A DNA stretch of 64,000 nucleotides from Phenylobacterium sp. Lineage in GTDB: Bacteria > Pseudomonadota > Alphaproteobacteria > Caulobacterales > Caulobacteraceae. Numbering within the stretch: the stretch's first letter is position 1; every line of letters starts with the position of its first letter. Position numbers and translations under genes: made by a program. A model generated the notes under the pieces. That model was not told the DNA's origin, searched no databases, and was given only the letters and a program-made list of their open reading frames with translations. Where the stretch lies: positions 120,457 to 184,456 of the forward strand of contig NZ_JAKRSA010000010.1 in NCBI RefSeq assembly GCF_022402485.1. Direction: 5' to 3'. Shown in pieces: positions 19,529 through 29,187 of this stretch.

Positions 19529-22525
19529 CTAGAGGTAGCGCTTGACCTCTTCCAGGTTGAAGCACTCGATGGTGTCGCCAACCTTGATGTCCTGGAAGCC
19601 CTGGAAGGCCATGCCGCATTCCTGGCCGTTGGGAACTTCGTTGACCTCGTCCTTGAAGCGCTTGAGCGTCTGCAGGACGCCGAGCTCCAGCACCACCACG
19701 TCGGCGCGGATGATCCGGACCCGGGCACCCTTGCGGACCACCCCTTCGGTGACGCGGCAACCGGCGACGCGGCCGACCTTGGTGATGTCGAAGGCCTGGA
19801 GGACCTCGGCATTGCCCAGGAAGGTTTCCCGCTGGATCGGCGACAGCATGCCCGACAGCACGCCTTTGATGTCGTCGATCAGGTCATAGATGATCGAGTA
19901 GTAGCGGATCTCCACGCCTTCGCGCTCGGCGAGATCGCGGGCCTGCTTCGAGGCACGGACGTTGAAGCCGAGGATGGGAGACCCCGCCCCCTTGGCCAGC
20001 ATCACATCGCTCTCGCTGATGGCACCGGCTCCCGAGAGGATCAACCGGGCGCGCACTTCGTCGGTGGAAATCTTGTCCAAGGCACCGACAATCGCCTCAG
20101 CTGAACCCTGCACATCGGCCTTCACGATGACCGGCAGCTCGGAGACCTTCTTGTCAGCGAGCTTGGCCATCATGTCAGCCAGGGATGCGCCAGCCACCGG
20201 CGAACCGGACTTCTCGCGCTTCATCCGCTGACGATATTCGGTGATCTCCCGGGCGCGGGCTTCGTTCTCAACCACGGCGAGGGGTTCGCCAGGATCGGGG
20301 GTGCCGTCGAGACCGAGCACCTCCACCGGTGTGGAGGGGCCGGCGCTGTCGAGCTGTTCATCGCGCTCGTTGAACAGGGCGCGGACCCGACCCCAATTGG
20401 AGCCGGCCACGACAATGTCGCCGCGCTTGAGGCTGCCGCGCTTGACCAGGACGGTGGAGACCGCGCCGCGCCCACGATCGAGCTTGGCCTCGATGACCAC
20501 GCCCTCGGCGGTGCGGTCAGGATCGGCCCGCAGGTCCATGACTTCGGACTGCACCAGGATGGCCTCGAGGAGGTCGTCCAGGCCGAGCTTTTCCAGGGCA
20601 GACACCTCAACCACCTGGGTTACACCGCCCAGGCGTTCGACAACGATCTCGTGCTGCAGCAGTTCGTTGATCACCCGGGTGGGATCGGCGTCAGGCTTGT
20701 CGATCTTGTTGATGGCCACGATGATCGGAGCCCCAGACGCCTTGGCGTGCTGGATGGCCTCCACCGTCTGGGGCATGACGCCGTCATCGGCGGCGACCAC
20801 CAGGATCACGATGTCGGTGACATTGGCACCCCGGGCCCGCATGGCCGAGAAGGCGGCATGGCCAGGGGTGTCCAGGAAGGTCACGCGCTGACCATCTTCC
20901 AGTCGCACCTGATAGGCGCCGATGTGCTGGGTGATGCCGCCGTGCTCGCCTGAGGCCACGTCGGCTGAGCGCAGGGCGTCCAGCAGTGAGGTCTTGCCGT
21001 GGTCGACGTGGCCCATGACCGCCACCACCGGCGAGCGCAGGGGCGCGTCGGTTTCATCGGTGTCAGCAGACAGGAAGCCCGTCTCGACGTCGGATTCCGA
21101 GACGCGCTTGACGGTATGGCCAAACTCGGTGGCCACCAGTTCGGCGGTGTCGGAGTCGATGACGTCGTTGATCTTCATCATCACGCCCTGACGCATCAGG
21201 AACTTGATGACCTCGACCCCGCGGGTGGTCATGCGGTTGGCCAGCTCGCCCACCGTGATCACGTCGGGAATGACCACTTCGCGGGCCACGCGGGCCGCTT
21301 CCTGGCCGCCACCCTTGCGCTTTTCACGCTCACGCTCCCGGGCCCGGCGAACCGAGGCCAGGGACCGCATGCGCTCAACAGCACCTTCATCGCCGGCAGC
21401 CAGGGCCTGGATGGTCAGGCGGCCTTCGCGGCGCTGGGGCGCGCCCTTGCCGCGACTGATGGCCTTGCCGGGGGCTGCGGGCTTGCCGCGACGGTCGTCC
21501 TCTTCCTCGGGGCGACGATCAAGATTGGGCGCGCCAGGACGGGGTGCCTGACGGGCGGCGCGCTGAACCTCAGGGGTCGCAGGCGGTGCGCCGGGTGCCA
21601 CGGGACGACCCGCCCCACGGGGACCGTCGCGCGACGGCGCAGGCCGAGGCGTCAGGGCCGAATAACGAACCGTATCGCCGCCGGCAGGTGCCGGGCGCTC
21701 GCCCCGGGGGGTCGAGCGGTCTTCCCGAGGCCGGTCGGCAGGCGGCGCTTCGGCGCGGGCACCTTCCCGCTCAGGGCGCGGCGCGCGCTGGCTGAAGCTG
21801 GTGGCGTCGAACCGCGGCCGGGGGGGGCGATAGGTGGTGGTGCTGGCCCGATCGTCTCGCCGCTCGGGCGAGGGGGTGTAGGACCGGGTCTGGCCGCCGC
21901 CGGTGGCGGCCCCGCGGGGGGCTCCATCGGTCCGGGGGGCCTGGGCGGCCGGCCGGGGACGGGACTCCGCCGCAGGGGCGGACGGTGCCGCTGCCACCGG
22001 TGTGGCCGGAGGGGCAGGCTCAGCCTGGGCCACGGGGGCCGGGGCCGGCTTGACCTCAGGCGCGGGTGCCTCGGCCGGCTTGGCCGGTTCGCTGGCGGCC
22101 TGTGCGGCCTGCGCGGCCTTGGCCTGGGCGGCCTCAGCCGCCTTCGCCGCCGCGTCGCGCTCGGCGCGCTCGCGGTCTTCCCGGGCCTTGGCCTGGGCGG
22201 CAGCGACAGCCTGCTCGCGGGCGCGATCAATGGCCGCCTGACGCGCACGAACCTCTTCGGCCGACAGGCCGGACGCGTCGCTTGAAGCGCGCGATGGAGG
22301 ACGGGAGTCTGACCCCCGCCGCTCAGAGGAGGAGGGACCCGCAAGATTGCTCGGGGCTGGCACATGCGTGCGCGGGCGCTTGGTCTCCACGACCACTGTC
22401 TTGGAGCGGCCATGGCTGAAGCTCTGCTTCACCGTCCCTGCGCTGACCGAACCCGCGCCGCGGGGTTTCAAGGTCAGGGGCGGGCGTCCGCCAGGGGTTC
22501 GGCCGTTGTCGTTGTCGTCGCTCAT
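19529..22525 (-). CDS. infB: Translation initiation factor IF-2
   Basis: A 998-residue GTPase that brings fMet-tRNA to the 30S subunit. The first 400 residues are a disordered, Ala/Pro/Arg/Glu-rich extension, typical of alphaproteobacteria, starting with [16 protein letters not shown]. An IF2_N helical domain precedes the G domain: [16 protein letters not shown] near residue 500, [15 protein letters not shown], and [13 protein letters not shown]. Domains II-IV follow to the end (EEVKRYL). It is the last gene of rimP-nusA-ylxR-infB; the usual rbfA-truB do not follow it here. Confidence 0.97.
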   Translation of the reverse strand: MSDDNDNGRTPGGRPPLTLKPRGAGSVSAGTVKQSFSHGRSKTVVVETKRPRTHVPAPSNLAGPSSSERRGSDSRPPSRASSDASGLSAEEVRARQAAIDRAREQAVAAAQAKAREDRERAERDAAAKAAEAAQAKAAQAAQAASEPAKPAEAPAPEVKPAPAPVAQAEPAPPATPVAAAPSAPAAESRPRPAAQAPRTDGAPRGAATGGGQTRSYTPSPERRDDRASTTTYRPPRPRFDATSFSQRAPRPEREGARAEAPPADRPREDRSTPRGERPAPAGGDTVRYSALTPRPAPSRDGPRGAGRPVAPGAPPATPEVQRAARQAPRPGAPNLDRRPEEEDDRRGKPAAPGKAISRGKGAPQRREGRLTIQALAAGDEGAVERMRSLASVRRAREREREKRKGGGQEAARVAREVVIPDVITVGELANRMTTRGVEVIKFLMRQGVMMKINDVIDSDTAELVATEFGHTVKRVSESDVETGFLSADTDETDAPLRSPVVAVMGHVDHGKTSLLDALRSADVASGEHGGITQHIGAYQVRLEDGQRVTFLDTPGHAAFSAMRARGANVTDIVILVVAADDGVMPQTVEAIQHAKASGAPIIVAINKIDKPDADPTRVINELLQHEIVVERLGGVTQVVEVSALEKLGLDDLLEAILVQSEVMDLRADPDRTAEGVVIEAKLDRGRGAVSTVLVKRGSLKRGDIVVAGSNWGRVRALFNERDEQLDSAGPSTPVEVLGLDGTPDPGEPLAVVENEARAREITEYRQRMKREKSGSPVAGASLADMMAKLADKKVSELPVIVKADVQGSAEAIVGALDKISTDEVRARLILSGAGAISESDVMLAKGAGSPILGFNVRASKQARDLAEREGVEIRYYSIIYDLIDDIKGVLSGMLSPIQRETFLGNAEVLQAFDITKVGRVAGCRVTEGVVRKGARVRIIRADVVVLELGVLQTLKRFKDEVNEVPNGQECGMAFQGFQDIKVGDTIECFNLEEVKRYL

Positions 22526-22618
22526 GCGCTCGCTTTACTTGCCGACCGGAAGACCCGGCCGTTTTCTAATCGTCCAAACAGATACGACGCGCGGAACCGC
22601 TTGGTTCCGCCCGTCTCG

Positions 22619-23308
22619 TCACGGCTCCTCGCGCCAACTCTCTGGAAGGAGCGGGCGAAACCCCGCCAGACGCTGGACTTCCAACGCCCAACGATCGGCG
22701 GTACGCCCCGCAAGGAAGGCGGTGTGTATCACATTCTCCAGGCCCAAGGCCAAACCCAATTCCGCCGAGGTGAACAGGCCAAGTTGCCCAACGGGCCTTG
22801 GCGCCCGTCTGAGGGCGGCGAAAATCTTCCGCCGTCCGTCCGGGGCTCCGTCCGCAGCCTCGATCAGCCAGGCGGCCTGACCCGAGCTCAGGGCCGCCGA
22901 GACCTTCTCGAACCCGTTGATCAGCACCCCGCTGCGCCGGGCCAACCCCAGGCCATCCAGCACCCTGCGCCGCAGGAGCGCTTCGACCTGGTCGGCCAGG
23001 AGAGCGGGTGCCTTGGCCTGGGTCTTGGCGGATCGGGCAAACAGGTTCTTCCGCGCCGCCGTCTCCACCGAGCCCCGGTCAGCGGCCACCCAGACCCCGC
23101 GACCGGGCAGCTTTCGGCCCAGATCCGGCGTCACCGTCCCGTCAGGGGCGATCACAAAGCGGATCAGCTGGGCTTCCTCGCGGACCTCGCCTGAGACCAC
23201 GTCCCGGCGGGCTCTGGCGGCCTGGGCCAAGGTGGCCGGCCCGACCCGCGACGAGACGTCGGATCCCGCAGGCTCCGGGTCTGGCGTATTCGGTTCGGGC
23301 TCGGACAC
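22619..23308 (-). CDS. YlxR-family RNA-binding protein (DUF448), extended
   Basis: A 229-residue protein. The N-terminal half is the YlxR/DUF448 domain (EEAQLIRFVIAPDGTVTPDLGRKLPGRGVWV), and the C-terminal half resembles the L7Ae/ribosomal L7A-like fold (GLARRSGVLINGFEKVSAALSSG). This fused form is usual in alphaproteobacteria, where Gram-positives have two genes. The start is GTG 23308, six bases after the nusA stop. Lying between nusA and infB, it probably binds RNA or RNase P, as reported for YlxR, in the transcription-translation network. Confidence 0.88.
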   Translation of the reverse strand: MSEPEPNTPDPEPAGSDVSSRVGPATLAQAARARRDVVSGEVREEAQLIRFVIAPDGTVTPDLGRKLPGRGVWVAADRGSVETAARKNLFARSAKTQAKAPALLADQVEALLRRRVLDGLGLARRSGVLINGFEKVSAALSSGQAAWLIEAADGAPDGRRKIFAALRRAPRPVGQLGLFTSAELGLALGLENVIHTAFLAGRTADRWALEVQRLAGFRPLLPESWREEP

Positions 23309-23314
23309 CGGGAC

Positions 23315-25066
23315 CTAGGTCTCGTCTTCCTTGTCCGCCGCCACGGCTTCCGCCGCAACCTCGGCTTCGACCTCAACGTCCTGGGCGGCGGTCGGCGCGT
23401 TGGACGCGCCAGCGCGACCAAACACCATCTCCTCTTCGGTCAGCTCAGGCTCGACCTCATCGAGATCGGGCTCAGGCTCAGGCGGCGCCTCGATCCAGCC
23501 CATGGCCACCCGGGCGCGGACAATCAGCGCCTCGGCATCCGCGGGCTCCAGGCTGAAGCTCTCCAGGATACCGCTTTCGCGGACCCGCTCGCCGTTGCGG
23601 CTTTCGTACCAGCCGCGCAGGTCGTCGGGAGTCAGGTCGGCCAGATCCTCAACGGTCTTTACGCCACCCTCGCCCAGGGCGACCGCGATCGGCAGGGTGA
23701 CGCCGGTGATGGCCAAGACACCGTCCTCGACCCCCAGGCCCTTGCGCTTGGCATCGTATTCTGCGGCTTCCCGGTCCAGGAAGTCCCGGGCACGCGCCTG
23801 GATTTCCTCAGCGGTGTCCTCATCGAAGCCCTCGATGGAGGCCACTTCGCTGGTGTCCACATAGGCCACGTCTTCAACGGTGGCGAAGCCCTCGGTGACC
23901 AGCAGCTGAGCAATCACCTCGTCCACGTCCAGGGCTTCCTGGAACAGGGCGGTGCGCTCGGCGAACTCGCGCTGGCGGCGCTCGCTCTCCTGGCTTTCGG
24001 TCATGATGTCGATCTGCCAGCCGGTCAGCTGGCTGGCCAGGCGTACGTTCTGGCCGCGGCGGCCAATGGCCAGGGACAGCTGCTCGTCGGGCACCACCAC
24101 CTCGACGCGCTCGTCCTCTTCGTCCAGCACCACCTTGGACACCTCGGCCGGGGCCAGGGCGTTGACGATGAAGGTGGGCTCGTCGGGGCTCCACTGGATG
24201 ATGTCGATTTTCTCGCCCTGCAGTTCAGCAACCACAGCCTGGACCCGGCTGCCGCGCATACCGACACAGGCACCGACAGGGTCGATGGAGCTGTCATTGG
24301 AGACCACGGCCATCTTGGCGCGGCTGCCGGGATCGCGGGCCACGGCGCGGATCTCGATCACCCCGTCATAGACCTCGGGCACTTCCTGGGCGAAGAGCTT
24401 GGCCATGAAGCCGCCATGGGCGCGGCTGAGCAGGATCTGCGGACCCTTGGCCTCCCGGCGGACGTCATAGATGTAGCAGCGGACCCGGTCGCCGATATTG
24501 AAATTCTCCCGGGGAATCGACTGATCCCGGCGCATGATGCCTTCGCCACGGCCCAGATCGACGACCACATTGCCGTACTCGACCCGCTTGACCGCGCCGC
24601 TGATGATCTCGCCGACCCGGTCCTTGAACTCTTCGTACTGGCGCTCGCGCTCGGCCTCGCGGACCTTACCGGTGACCACCTGGCGGGCCATCTGGGTCTG
24701 CACGCGGCCAAATTCGAAGGGCGGCAGGATTTCCTCAAAGACCTGACCCACATGGGCCTTGGGGTCGCTGCGCAGGGCCTCGGCCAGTCGCATCACCCCA
24801 GGCGGCGCAGCTTCACCGGCCTCTTCGTCCCAGGCGGCGTCATCGGCGACCACGGTCACCACCCGCTTGATCAGCGTCTCGCCGGTCTTGGGGTCGATAT
24901 TGACCCGGATGTCGTGCTCAGCGCCGTAACGGGCCCGCGCGCCCTTCTGGATCGCCTCCTCGATCGCCTCGATGACGATCTCCTTGTCGATCGATTTCTC
25001 GCGGGCCACCGCCTCGGCGATCTGCAGAAGCTCCAGCCGGTTAGCGGAGATGCCGGTCAGGCTCAT
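23315..25066 (-). CDS. nusA: Transcription termination/antitermination factor NusA
   Basis: A 583-residue NusA. It has an N-terminal RNA polymerase-binding domain (about 1-125), S1 domain (about 130-200, [23 protein letters not shown]), and KH1/KH2 domains (about 200-345, [27 protein letters not shown] and [18 protein letters not shown]). Two helix-hairpin-helix acidic repeats lie at about 360-505, followed by an acidic tail. It controls pausing, termination and antitermination. The ATG at 25066 follows the rimP stop by four bases, so the genes are co-transcribed. NusA could act on the terminator in its own operon leader. Confidence 0.97.
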   Translation of the reverse strand: MSLTGISANRLELLQIAEAVAREKSIDKEIVIEAIEEAIQKGARARYGAEHDIRVNIDPKTGETLIKRVVTVVADDAAWDEEAGEAAPPGVMRLAEALRSDPKAHVGQVFEEILPPFEFGRVQTQMARQVVTGKVREAERERQYEEFKDRVGEIISGAVKRVEYGNVVVDLGRGEGIMRRDQSIPRENFNIGDRVRCYIYDVRREAKGPQILLSRAHGGFMAKLFAQEVPEVYDGVIEIRAVARDPGSRAKMAVVSNDSSIDPVGACVGMRGSRVQAVVAELQGEKIDIIQWSPDEPTFIVNALAPAEVSKVVLDEEDERVEVVVPDEQLSLAIGRRGQNVRLASQLTGWQIDIMTESQESERRQREFAERTALFQEALDVDEVIAQLLVTEGFATVEDVAYVDTSEVASIEGFDEDTAEEIQARARDFLDREAAEYDAKRKGLGVEDGVLAITGVTLPIAVALGEGGVKTVEDLADLTPDDLRGWYESRNGERVRESGILESFSLEPADAEALIVRARVAMGWIEAPPEPEPDLDEVEPELTEEEMVFGRAGASNAPTAAQDVEVEAEVAAEAVAADKEDET

Positions 25067-25070
25067 GGGT

Positions 25071-25619
25071 TCAATCCTCTTGGTGGGATGCAGGGTCGTC
25101 GGAGGCCAGGCGCTGGGCGCGCTGTTCGGCTCCGCGTTTCAACAGTTCGTCGCTGAGCACCAGCTTGGCCTCGGCGATCCAGTCAAAGGGCACGAGCACA
25201 GTCTCGTCCTCGCCCTCCAGGTCCAGGCAGACCTGGCCTTCGTCAGTTCCGGCCAGGACGCCCCGAAAGCGCCTTCGGCCTTCGGCCATGCGGTCCAGTT
25301 CCAGCCGGGCCTCATAGCCTTCATAGGCGTCAAAGTCCTTCAGCCGGGTCAGGGGCCGGTCGACCCCTGGGGAAGAGACTTCCAGCACATACTCCCCGGT
25401 GATGGGATCGGCGGCGTCCATGATCTCTGAAATCGACCGCGACAGCACGGCACAGTCTTCGACATTCATAACCCCATCGGGGGTCTCGGCCATGATCTGC
25501 AGCCGCCGCTGCTCAGAGCCACCCATCAGGCGCAGGCGCACGATCTCGTAGCCGCTCGCCTCGGCCACGGGGTCGAGCAGCTCCAAGAGTCTCAGGTCAT
25601 CTGCGGTCTTGCCGCGCAT
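25071..25619 (-). CDS. rimP: Ribosome maturation factor RimP
   Basis: A 182-residue RimP, needed for 30S assembly. Conserved segments are [12 protein letters not shown] near the start, [16 protein letters not shown] and [15 protein letters not shown]. The start at ATG 25619 is preferred (GGAG close upstream); an overlapping GTG at 25622 also fits. It is the first gene of rimP-nusA-ylxR-infB. The ribosome site lies in a leader segment that can pair with the downstream arm of a terminator. Confidence 0.95.
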   Translation of the reverse strand: MRGKTADDLRLLELLDPVAEASGYEIVRLRLMGGSEQRRLQIMAETPDGVMNVEDCAVLSRSISEIMDAADPITGEYVLEVSSPGVDRPLTRLKDFDAYEGYEARLELDRMAEGRRRFRGVLAGTDEGQVCLDLEGEDETVLVPFDWIAEAKLVLSDELLKRGAEQRAQRLASDDPASHQED

Positions 25620-25623
25620 CACT

Positions 25624-25672
25624 CCAGCCGTCCTCAGGCAAAGAAAAAAGCGGCTGGGCCGAAGCCCGCCGC
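25624..25672 (-). terminator. Leader terminator with alternative hairpin, rimP operon
   Basis: Read on the minus strand, GCGGC-GGGC-TTCG-GCCC-A-GCCGC (25672 to 25650) forms a strong hairpin with one bulged A, followed at once by six T (25649-25644): a canonical intrinsic terminator inside the operon leader, 25 bases before rimP. Its downstream arm also contains CCAGCCG (25657-25651), which can pair with CGGCTGG (25630-25624) at the rimP ribosome site. The two hairpins exclude each other. Confidence 0.7.
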
Positions 25673-25712
25673 TCGAAAGCGCTATCCAGCGCTAACGGAC
25701 GATGTTGGATGA

Positions 25713-25741
25713 ATTATAGGCCCCCGAAAGCGGCTTGTCAT
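25713..25741 (-). promoter_or_regulatory. Sigma-70-type promoter of rimP-nusA-infB
   Basis: On the minus strand, ATGACA (25741-25736), a 17-base spacer and TATAAT (25718-25713) give a near-consensus promoter. Transcription should begin near 25706, leaving a leader of about 85 bases that contains the terminator. The rest of the gene-free stretch 25742-25932, up to ppa, shows only GC-rich short repeats and a GANTC site (GAGTC, 25919-25923) just ahead of ppa. Confidence 0.75.
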
Positions 25742-25932
25742 CCTCCCAGTGACCACAGCCCGAAGGGGATTGCGCTCGCGCACGCTCAGGGCGAGCCAGT
25801 TTTGCGCCTAAACCCCGCGCAGGCCGGGGAAGCGGGGCGCTGGCTGGCCGCTAAACCCGTTCCCCCGGCGGGGTTTTGGCCCTATGGAGGCGCCTCTCCT
25901 CCCCGAGACAGATCACAAGAGTCGTTTTCAAT

Positions 25933-26466
25933 ATGGACCTTTCCAAGATCGCCATTGGCGTAAATCCGCCCTACGACGTTAACGCCGTCATCGAGATCCC
26001 CCAGGGCGGCGAGCCTGTGAAGTACGAGCTCGACAAGGAGTCCGGCGCGATTTTCGTCGACCGGTTTCTGCACACCGCCATGTTCTATCCCGGCAATTAC
26101 GGCTTCATTCCCCACACCCTGTCGGAGGATGGCGACCCGATGGATGTGATGGTGGTGGGGCCGACCCCAGTGGTTCCGGGTGCCATCATCCGTTGCCGGC
26201 CAGTGGGCACCCTGATGATGGTCGATGAAGCCGGTGCCGACGAAAAGGTCCTGGCCGTGCCCGTTGACCAGCTGCACCCCTTCTATACCGGCGTCGAATC
26301 CTGGCGCGGTCTGCCCACCATCCTGACCGAGCAGATCGCCCACTTCTTCAAGCACTATAAGGACCTGGAAAAGGGCAAGAGCGTCGACATCGTCCGCTGG
26401 GCTGACCCCGATGAAACCGCCGCCCTGATCCGGGCCGGCATCGAACGGGCCAAGAACGCCAAATAG
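25933..26466 (+). CDS. ppa: Inorganic pyrophosphatase
   Basis: A 177-residue family I soluble pyrophosphatase that hydrolyses PPi to phosphate. It has the metal-binding core DGDPMDVMVVG and further conserved FYPGNYGFIPHTLSEDGDP, with KYELDKESGAIFVDRFLHTAM upstream. The ATG at 25933 matches the family start (MDLSKI); the open frame begins at 25876. A hairpin with a T-tract follows. It is divergent from the rimP operon across 313 bp. Confidence 0.95.
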   Translation: MDLSKIAIGVNPPYDVNAVIEIPQGGEPVKYELDKESGAIFVDRFLHTAMFYPGNYGFIPHTLSEDGDPMDVMVVGPTPVVPGAIIRCRPVGTLMMVDEAGADEKVLAVPVDQLHPFYTGVESWRGLPTILTEQIAHFFKHYKDLEKGKSVDIVRWADPDETAALIRAGIERAKNAK

Positions 26467-26512
26467 GCCGCGGCACCCAAAGCCTGTTTCAGGCCTTGGA
26501 CCAGGACAACAG

Positions 26513-26540
26513 GGGCGGTCGGTTCGCTGGCCGCCCTTTT
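26513..26540 (+). terminator. Intrinsic terminator after ppa
   Basis: GGGCGG (26513-26518) pairs with CCGCCC (26531-26536) over a 12-base loop and is followed by TTTT. It lies between convergent ppa and trmB, 47 bases after the ppa stop. A second small hairpin, GCCTG-TTT-CAGGC, is just upstream. Confidence 0.6.
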
Positions 26541-26553
26541 CTGCGTCCTGGCT

Positions 26554-27231
26554 TCAGAGCCTTACGAAGTCGAGGAACACCGGGGCGCAGTCCCCCAGGC
26601 GCTTCTCCTCATAGCGGGTGGTGATGTGGTCGGCCGGCGGAGCCTGCCAGTCGGCGGCTCGTTCTGCGGGCCATGCAAAGTGGGGACTGGCCAGGAAACG
26701 CTCCAGGGTCCAGTCGGCATAGTCGGCCCAGTCGGTGGCGAACCGCAGGCACCCCCCCGGCACCAGGAGGCGGGCGAGGTCCTCAATCAGGTCGGTCTGG
26801 ACCAGACGGCGCTTGTTATGCCGGGCCTTGGGCCAGGGGTCGGGAAACAGGATGAACACCCGGTCCAGGCAAGCGTCCGGCATCCGTCCCATGAGGTCGC
26901 GGACATCTCCGTCGTGCAGGCGGACATTGCCAAGGCCCAGCTCATCAATGTGGCGCAGGGCGCTGGCCACCCCGTTCTGAAAGGGCTCAGCCCCCAGGAT
27001 CAGGGTCTCCGGCGTCCGGGCGGCCTGGGCAGCCATGTGCTCTCCGCCGCCAAAGCCAATTTCCAGCCAAATGGCCTGAGCCCCAGGCTGCAAGCTGCGG
27101 GGATCAAAGGCGCCTGAGGGGCAACGGATCTGGGGCAGCAGGCTGTCCATCAGGGCGGCCTGGCGCGGCTTGATCGGGCGCGACTTGATGCGCCCGAAGG
27201 AGCGCATCGGGGGGTGGGGATCAGTGGTCAT
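26554..27231 (-). CDS. trmB: tRNA (guanine-N7-)-methyltransferase
   Basis: About 225 residues; makes m7G46 in tRNA variable loops. The SAM-binding IWLEIGFGGGEHMAAQA and the family signature VFILFPDPWPKARHNKRRLVQ are present, as is a C-terminal TRYEEKRL. The ATG at 27231 (MTTDPHPPMRSFGRIKSRP) is preferred to the first in-frame codon at 27282. It sits downstream of metK, about 104 bp away, on the same strand. Confidence 0.93.
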   Translation of the reverse strand: MTTDPHPPMRSFGRIKSRPIKPRQAALMDSLLPQIRCPSGAFDPRSLQPGAQAIWLEIGFGGGEHMAAQAARTPETLILGAEPFQNGVASALRHIDELGLGNVRLHDGDVRDLMGRMPDACLDRVFILFPDPWPKARHNKRRLVQTDLIEDLARLLVPGGCLRFATDWADYADWTLERFLASPHFAWPAERAADWQAPPADHITTRYEEKRLGDCAPVFLDFVRL

Positions 27232-27335
27232 GTTGTGAAAGCCATAGACCGGCGCGCGGCCCCTGTCGCGGGGCCGGCGCACCGGTCCAAGTGCGCGCTC
27301 AGACGATGAGGTCTAAGCGCATCATGCCCCGAGGC

Positions 27336-28556
27336 TCAGGCCAGGCTCTTCAGCTGGTCCACGAGGTCGGTCTTCTCCCAGGAGAAGCCGCCGTCCTTGT
27401 CGGGGGCGCGGCCGAAGTGGCCATAGGCCGCCGTGCGGGCATAGATCGGGCGGTTCAGGCCCAGATGCTCACGGATGGCCCGGGGTGTGGCGCCGCCGAT
27501 CAGTTGCGGCAGCACGGCCTCCAGCTTGGCGGGGTCCACCGTGTCAGACCCGTGCAGGTCCACATAGAACGACAGGGGCTGAGCCACGCCGATGGCGTAG
27601 CTGATCTGAATGGTGCAGCGCCGGGCCAGACTCGCGGCCACCACATTCTTGGCCAGGTAGCGGCAGGCATAGGCGGCTGAGCGGTCCACCTTGGTGGGGT
27701 CCTTGCCTGAGAAGGCACCGCCGCCATGGGGGGCGGCACCGCCATAGGTGTCGACGATGATCTTGCGACCGGTGAGACCCGCATCCCCGTCGGGGCCGCC
27801 AATCTCGAACTTGCCGGTGGGATTGACCAGCCACTGGGTCTTACGGGTGATCAGGCCATCGGCGATCACGCCCTCAACATAGGGACGGATCGCTTCCTGG
27901 ATCCGCTTGGGGCTCGCCGACAGGTCCCCGATCTTCTTCTTGTGCTGGGTGGAGACGACGATCTTCAGCACTTCCACCGGCTGGCCGTCCTCATAGCGCA
28001 GGGTGACCTGGCTCTTGGCGTCCGGCTCCAGCACGGGGCATTCACCCGAGTGGCGCACCTCAGCCAGACGGCGAAGGATATTGTGGGAATATTGCAGGGT
28101 CGCCGGCATCAGCTCGGGCGTCTCGTCGCAGGCATAGCCGAACATGATGCCCTGATCGCCGGCGCCCTCGTCCTTCTTGTCGCTGGCGTCGACGCCCTGG
28201 GCGATGTGCTCGGACTGAGGGTGCAGATAGCAGGCGAACTTGGCTTTCTCCCAATGAAAGCCCTTCTGCTCATAGCCGATGTCCTTGACCGCTTGGCGGA
28301 CCTTGGGCTCCAGGCTGGCAACGATCTCCTTGGTCAGGGCCTTGTTCTCGGCCTTCGACGCACCGGGACGGCCCGCGCGGACCTCGCCGGCCAGGACAAT
28401 ACGATTGGTGGTCACCAGGGTTTCGCAGGCCACGCGGGCCTGGGGTTCGGCGGCGATGAAGGCGTCAACGACCGTGTCGGAAATCCGGTCGGCGACCTTG
28501 TCAGGGTGACCTTCGGAGACGCTTTCGCTGGTGAAGATATAGGAGGAACGGCTCAA
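27336..28556 (-). CDS. metK: S-adenosylmethionine synthase
   Basis: A 406-residue enzyme that makes S-adenosylmethionine from methionine and ATP. It has [38 protein letters not shown] (the ATP-binding hexapeptide is intact) and [19 protein letters not shown]. The start is TTG 28556: no ATG or GTG is available near the conserved N terminus, and GGAG lies 8 bases upstream. An 18-bp palindrome overlaps its likely promoter, just downstream of the XRE regulator gene. No SAM riboswitch fold was recognised in the 99-base leader region. Confidence 0.96.
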   Translation of the reverse strand: MSRSSYIFTSESVSEGHPDKVADRISDTVVDAFIAAEPQARVACETLVTTNRIVLAGEVRAGRPGASKAENKALTKEIVASLEPKVRQAVKDIGYEQKGFHWEKAKFACYLHPQSEHIAQGVDASDKKDEGAGDQGIMFGYACDETPELMPATLQYSHNILRRLAEVRHSGECPVLEPDAKSQVTLRYEDGQPVEVLKIVVSTQHKKKIGDLSASPKRIQEAIRPYVEGVIADGLITRKTQWLVNPTGKFEIGGPDGDAGLTGRKIIVDTYGGAAPHGGGAFSGKDPTKVDRSAAYACRYLAKNVVAASLARRCTIQISYAIGVAQPLSFYVDLHGSDTVDPAKLEAVLPQLIGGATPRAIREHLGLNRPIYARTAAYGHFGRAPDKDGGFSWEKTDLVDQLKSLA

Positions 28557-28619
28557 AATCGGGGCTCCAGTCAGGCGTCAGCGGCCGCGCTCGTGGCGGG
28601 CCGGGAACTCTGCGGGCAT

Positions 28620-28647
28620 CCTATAAAGAAATCTTTATATCCGGCAA
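28620..28647 (-). promoter_or_regulatory. metK promoter with 18-bp palindromic operator
   Basis: TATAAAGA (28622-28629), AA, TCTTTATA (28632-28639) is a perfect inverted repeat in an otherwise GC-rich sequence. On the minus strand it fills the space between a TTGCCG -35 element (28647-28642) and a TATAGG -10 element (28625-28620, 16-base spacer). Protein bound here would block polymerase at metK. The adjacent XRE protein is the natural candidate. Confidence 0.6.
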
Positions 28648-28655
28648 GCGGCCTG

Positions 28656-29108
28656 TCAGTCTTCTTCCAGGACCATCGGCTCCGGGTCGGAAAGATCAGC
28701 GTCCTCGGCCATGGTCCGCACCAGGTCCAGCAGTCGTCGACGGACTCTGGGCCGGCGCACCTGCGGAAACAGGGTGGCCAGCTCCATGCCCTCAGGCGTC
28801 AGTAGAAAGTCGTGGATGATGTCGCGCCCATCCTCGTGGTCGCCGCCGCTCATCAGGCCGGGGTCGCCAAGGCCTTCGTAGAAATAGCCGACCGAGGTTT
28901 TCAGGGCCCGGGCCATCTCCCAGAGCTTGGAGGCGCTGACCCTATTGGCAGCGCGCTCATACTTCTGGATCTGCTGGAAGGTCAGGCCGATGGCGTCGGC
29001 GAGGCGCTCCTGGCTGATCCCGAGCTCCTTGCGGCGCATGCGGATTCGCAGGCCCACATGCCGGTCAATGGGGTTGGGGGCGCGGTCCTGGTCGGGGTCC
29101 TTGGTCAT
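28656..29108 (-). CDS. XRE/Cro-CI family transcriptional regulator
   Basis: A 150-residue regulator. The N-terminal HTH_3 domain is at about residues 18-75 ([20 protein letters not shown] followed by [20 protein letters not shown]), with a 70-residue C-terminal tail of unknown fold. It resembles the conserved alphaproteobacterial regulators found near metK. The ATG at 29108 is chosen; the frame remains open upstream but overlaps the lnt end region. It lies between lnt and metK, immediately upstream of the metK palindrome, so control of metK is inferred. Confidence 0.88.
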   Translation of the reverse strand: MTKDPDQDRAPNPIDRHVGLRIRMRRKELGISQERLADAIGLTFQQIQKYERAANRVSASKLWEMARALKTSVGYFYEGLGDPGLMSGGDHEDGRDIIHDFLLTPEGMELATLFPQVRRPRVRRRLLDLVRTMAEDADLSDPEPMVLEED

Positions 29109-29187
29109 GGCGATCCCTCTTCCGAACTTGGTCCCCAATCCCTTGGCAGACGCTATGCGCCAAACCGATGTGGCCGTGAGGCTGTGC

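Noticed and set aside
28557..28655. SAM or SAH riboswitch ahead of metK
   Set aside because: No recognisable riboswitch core or supporting stems. The strongest feature is a protein-type palindrome.
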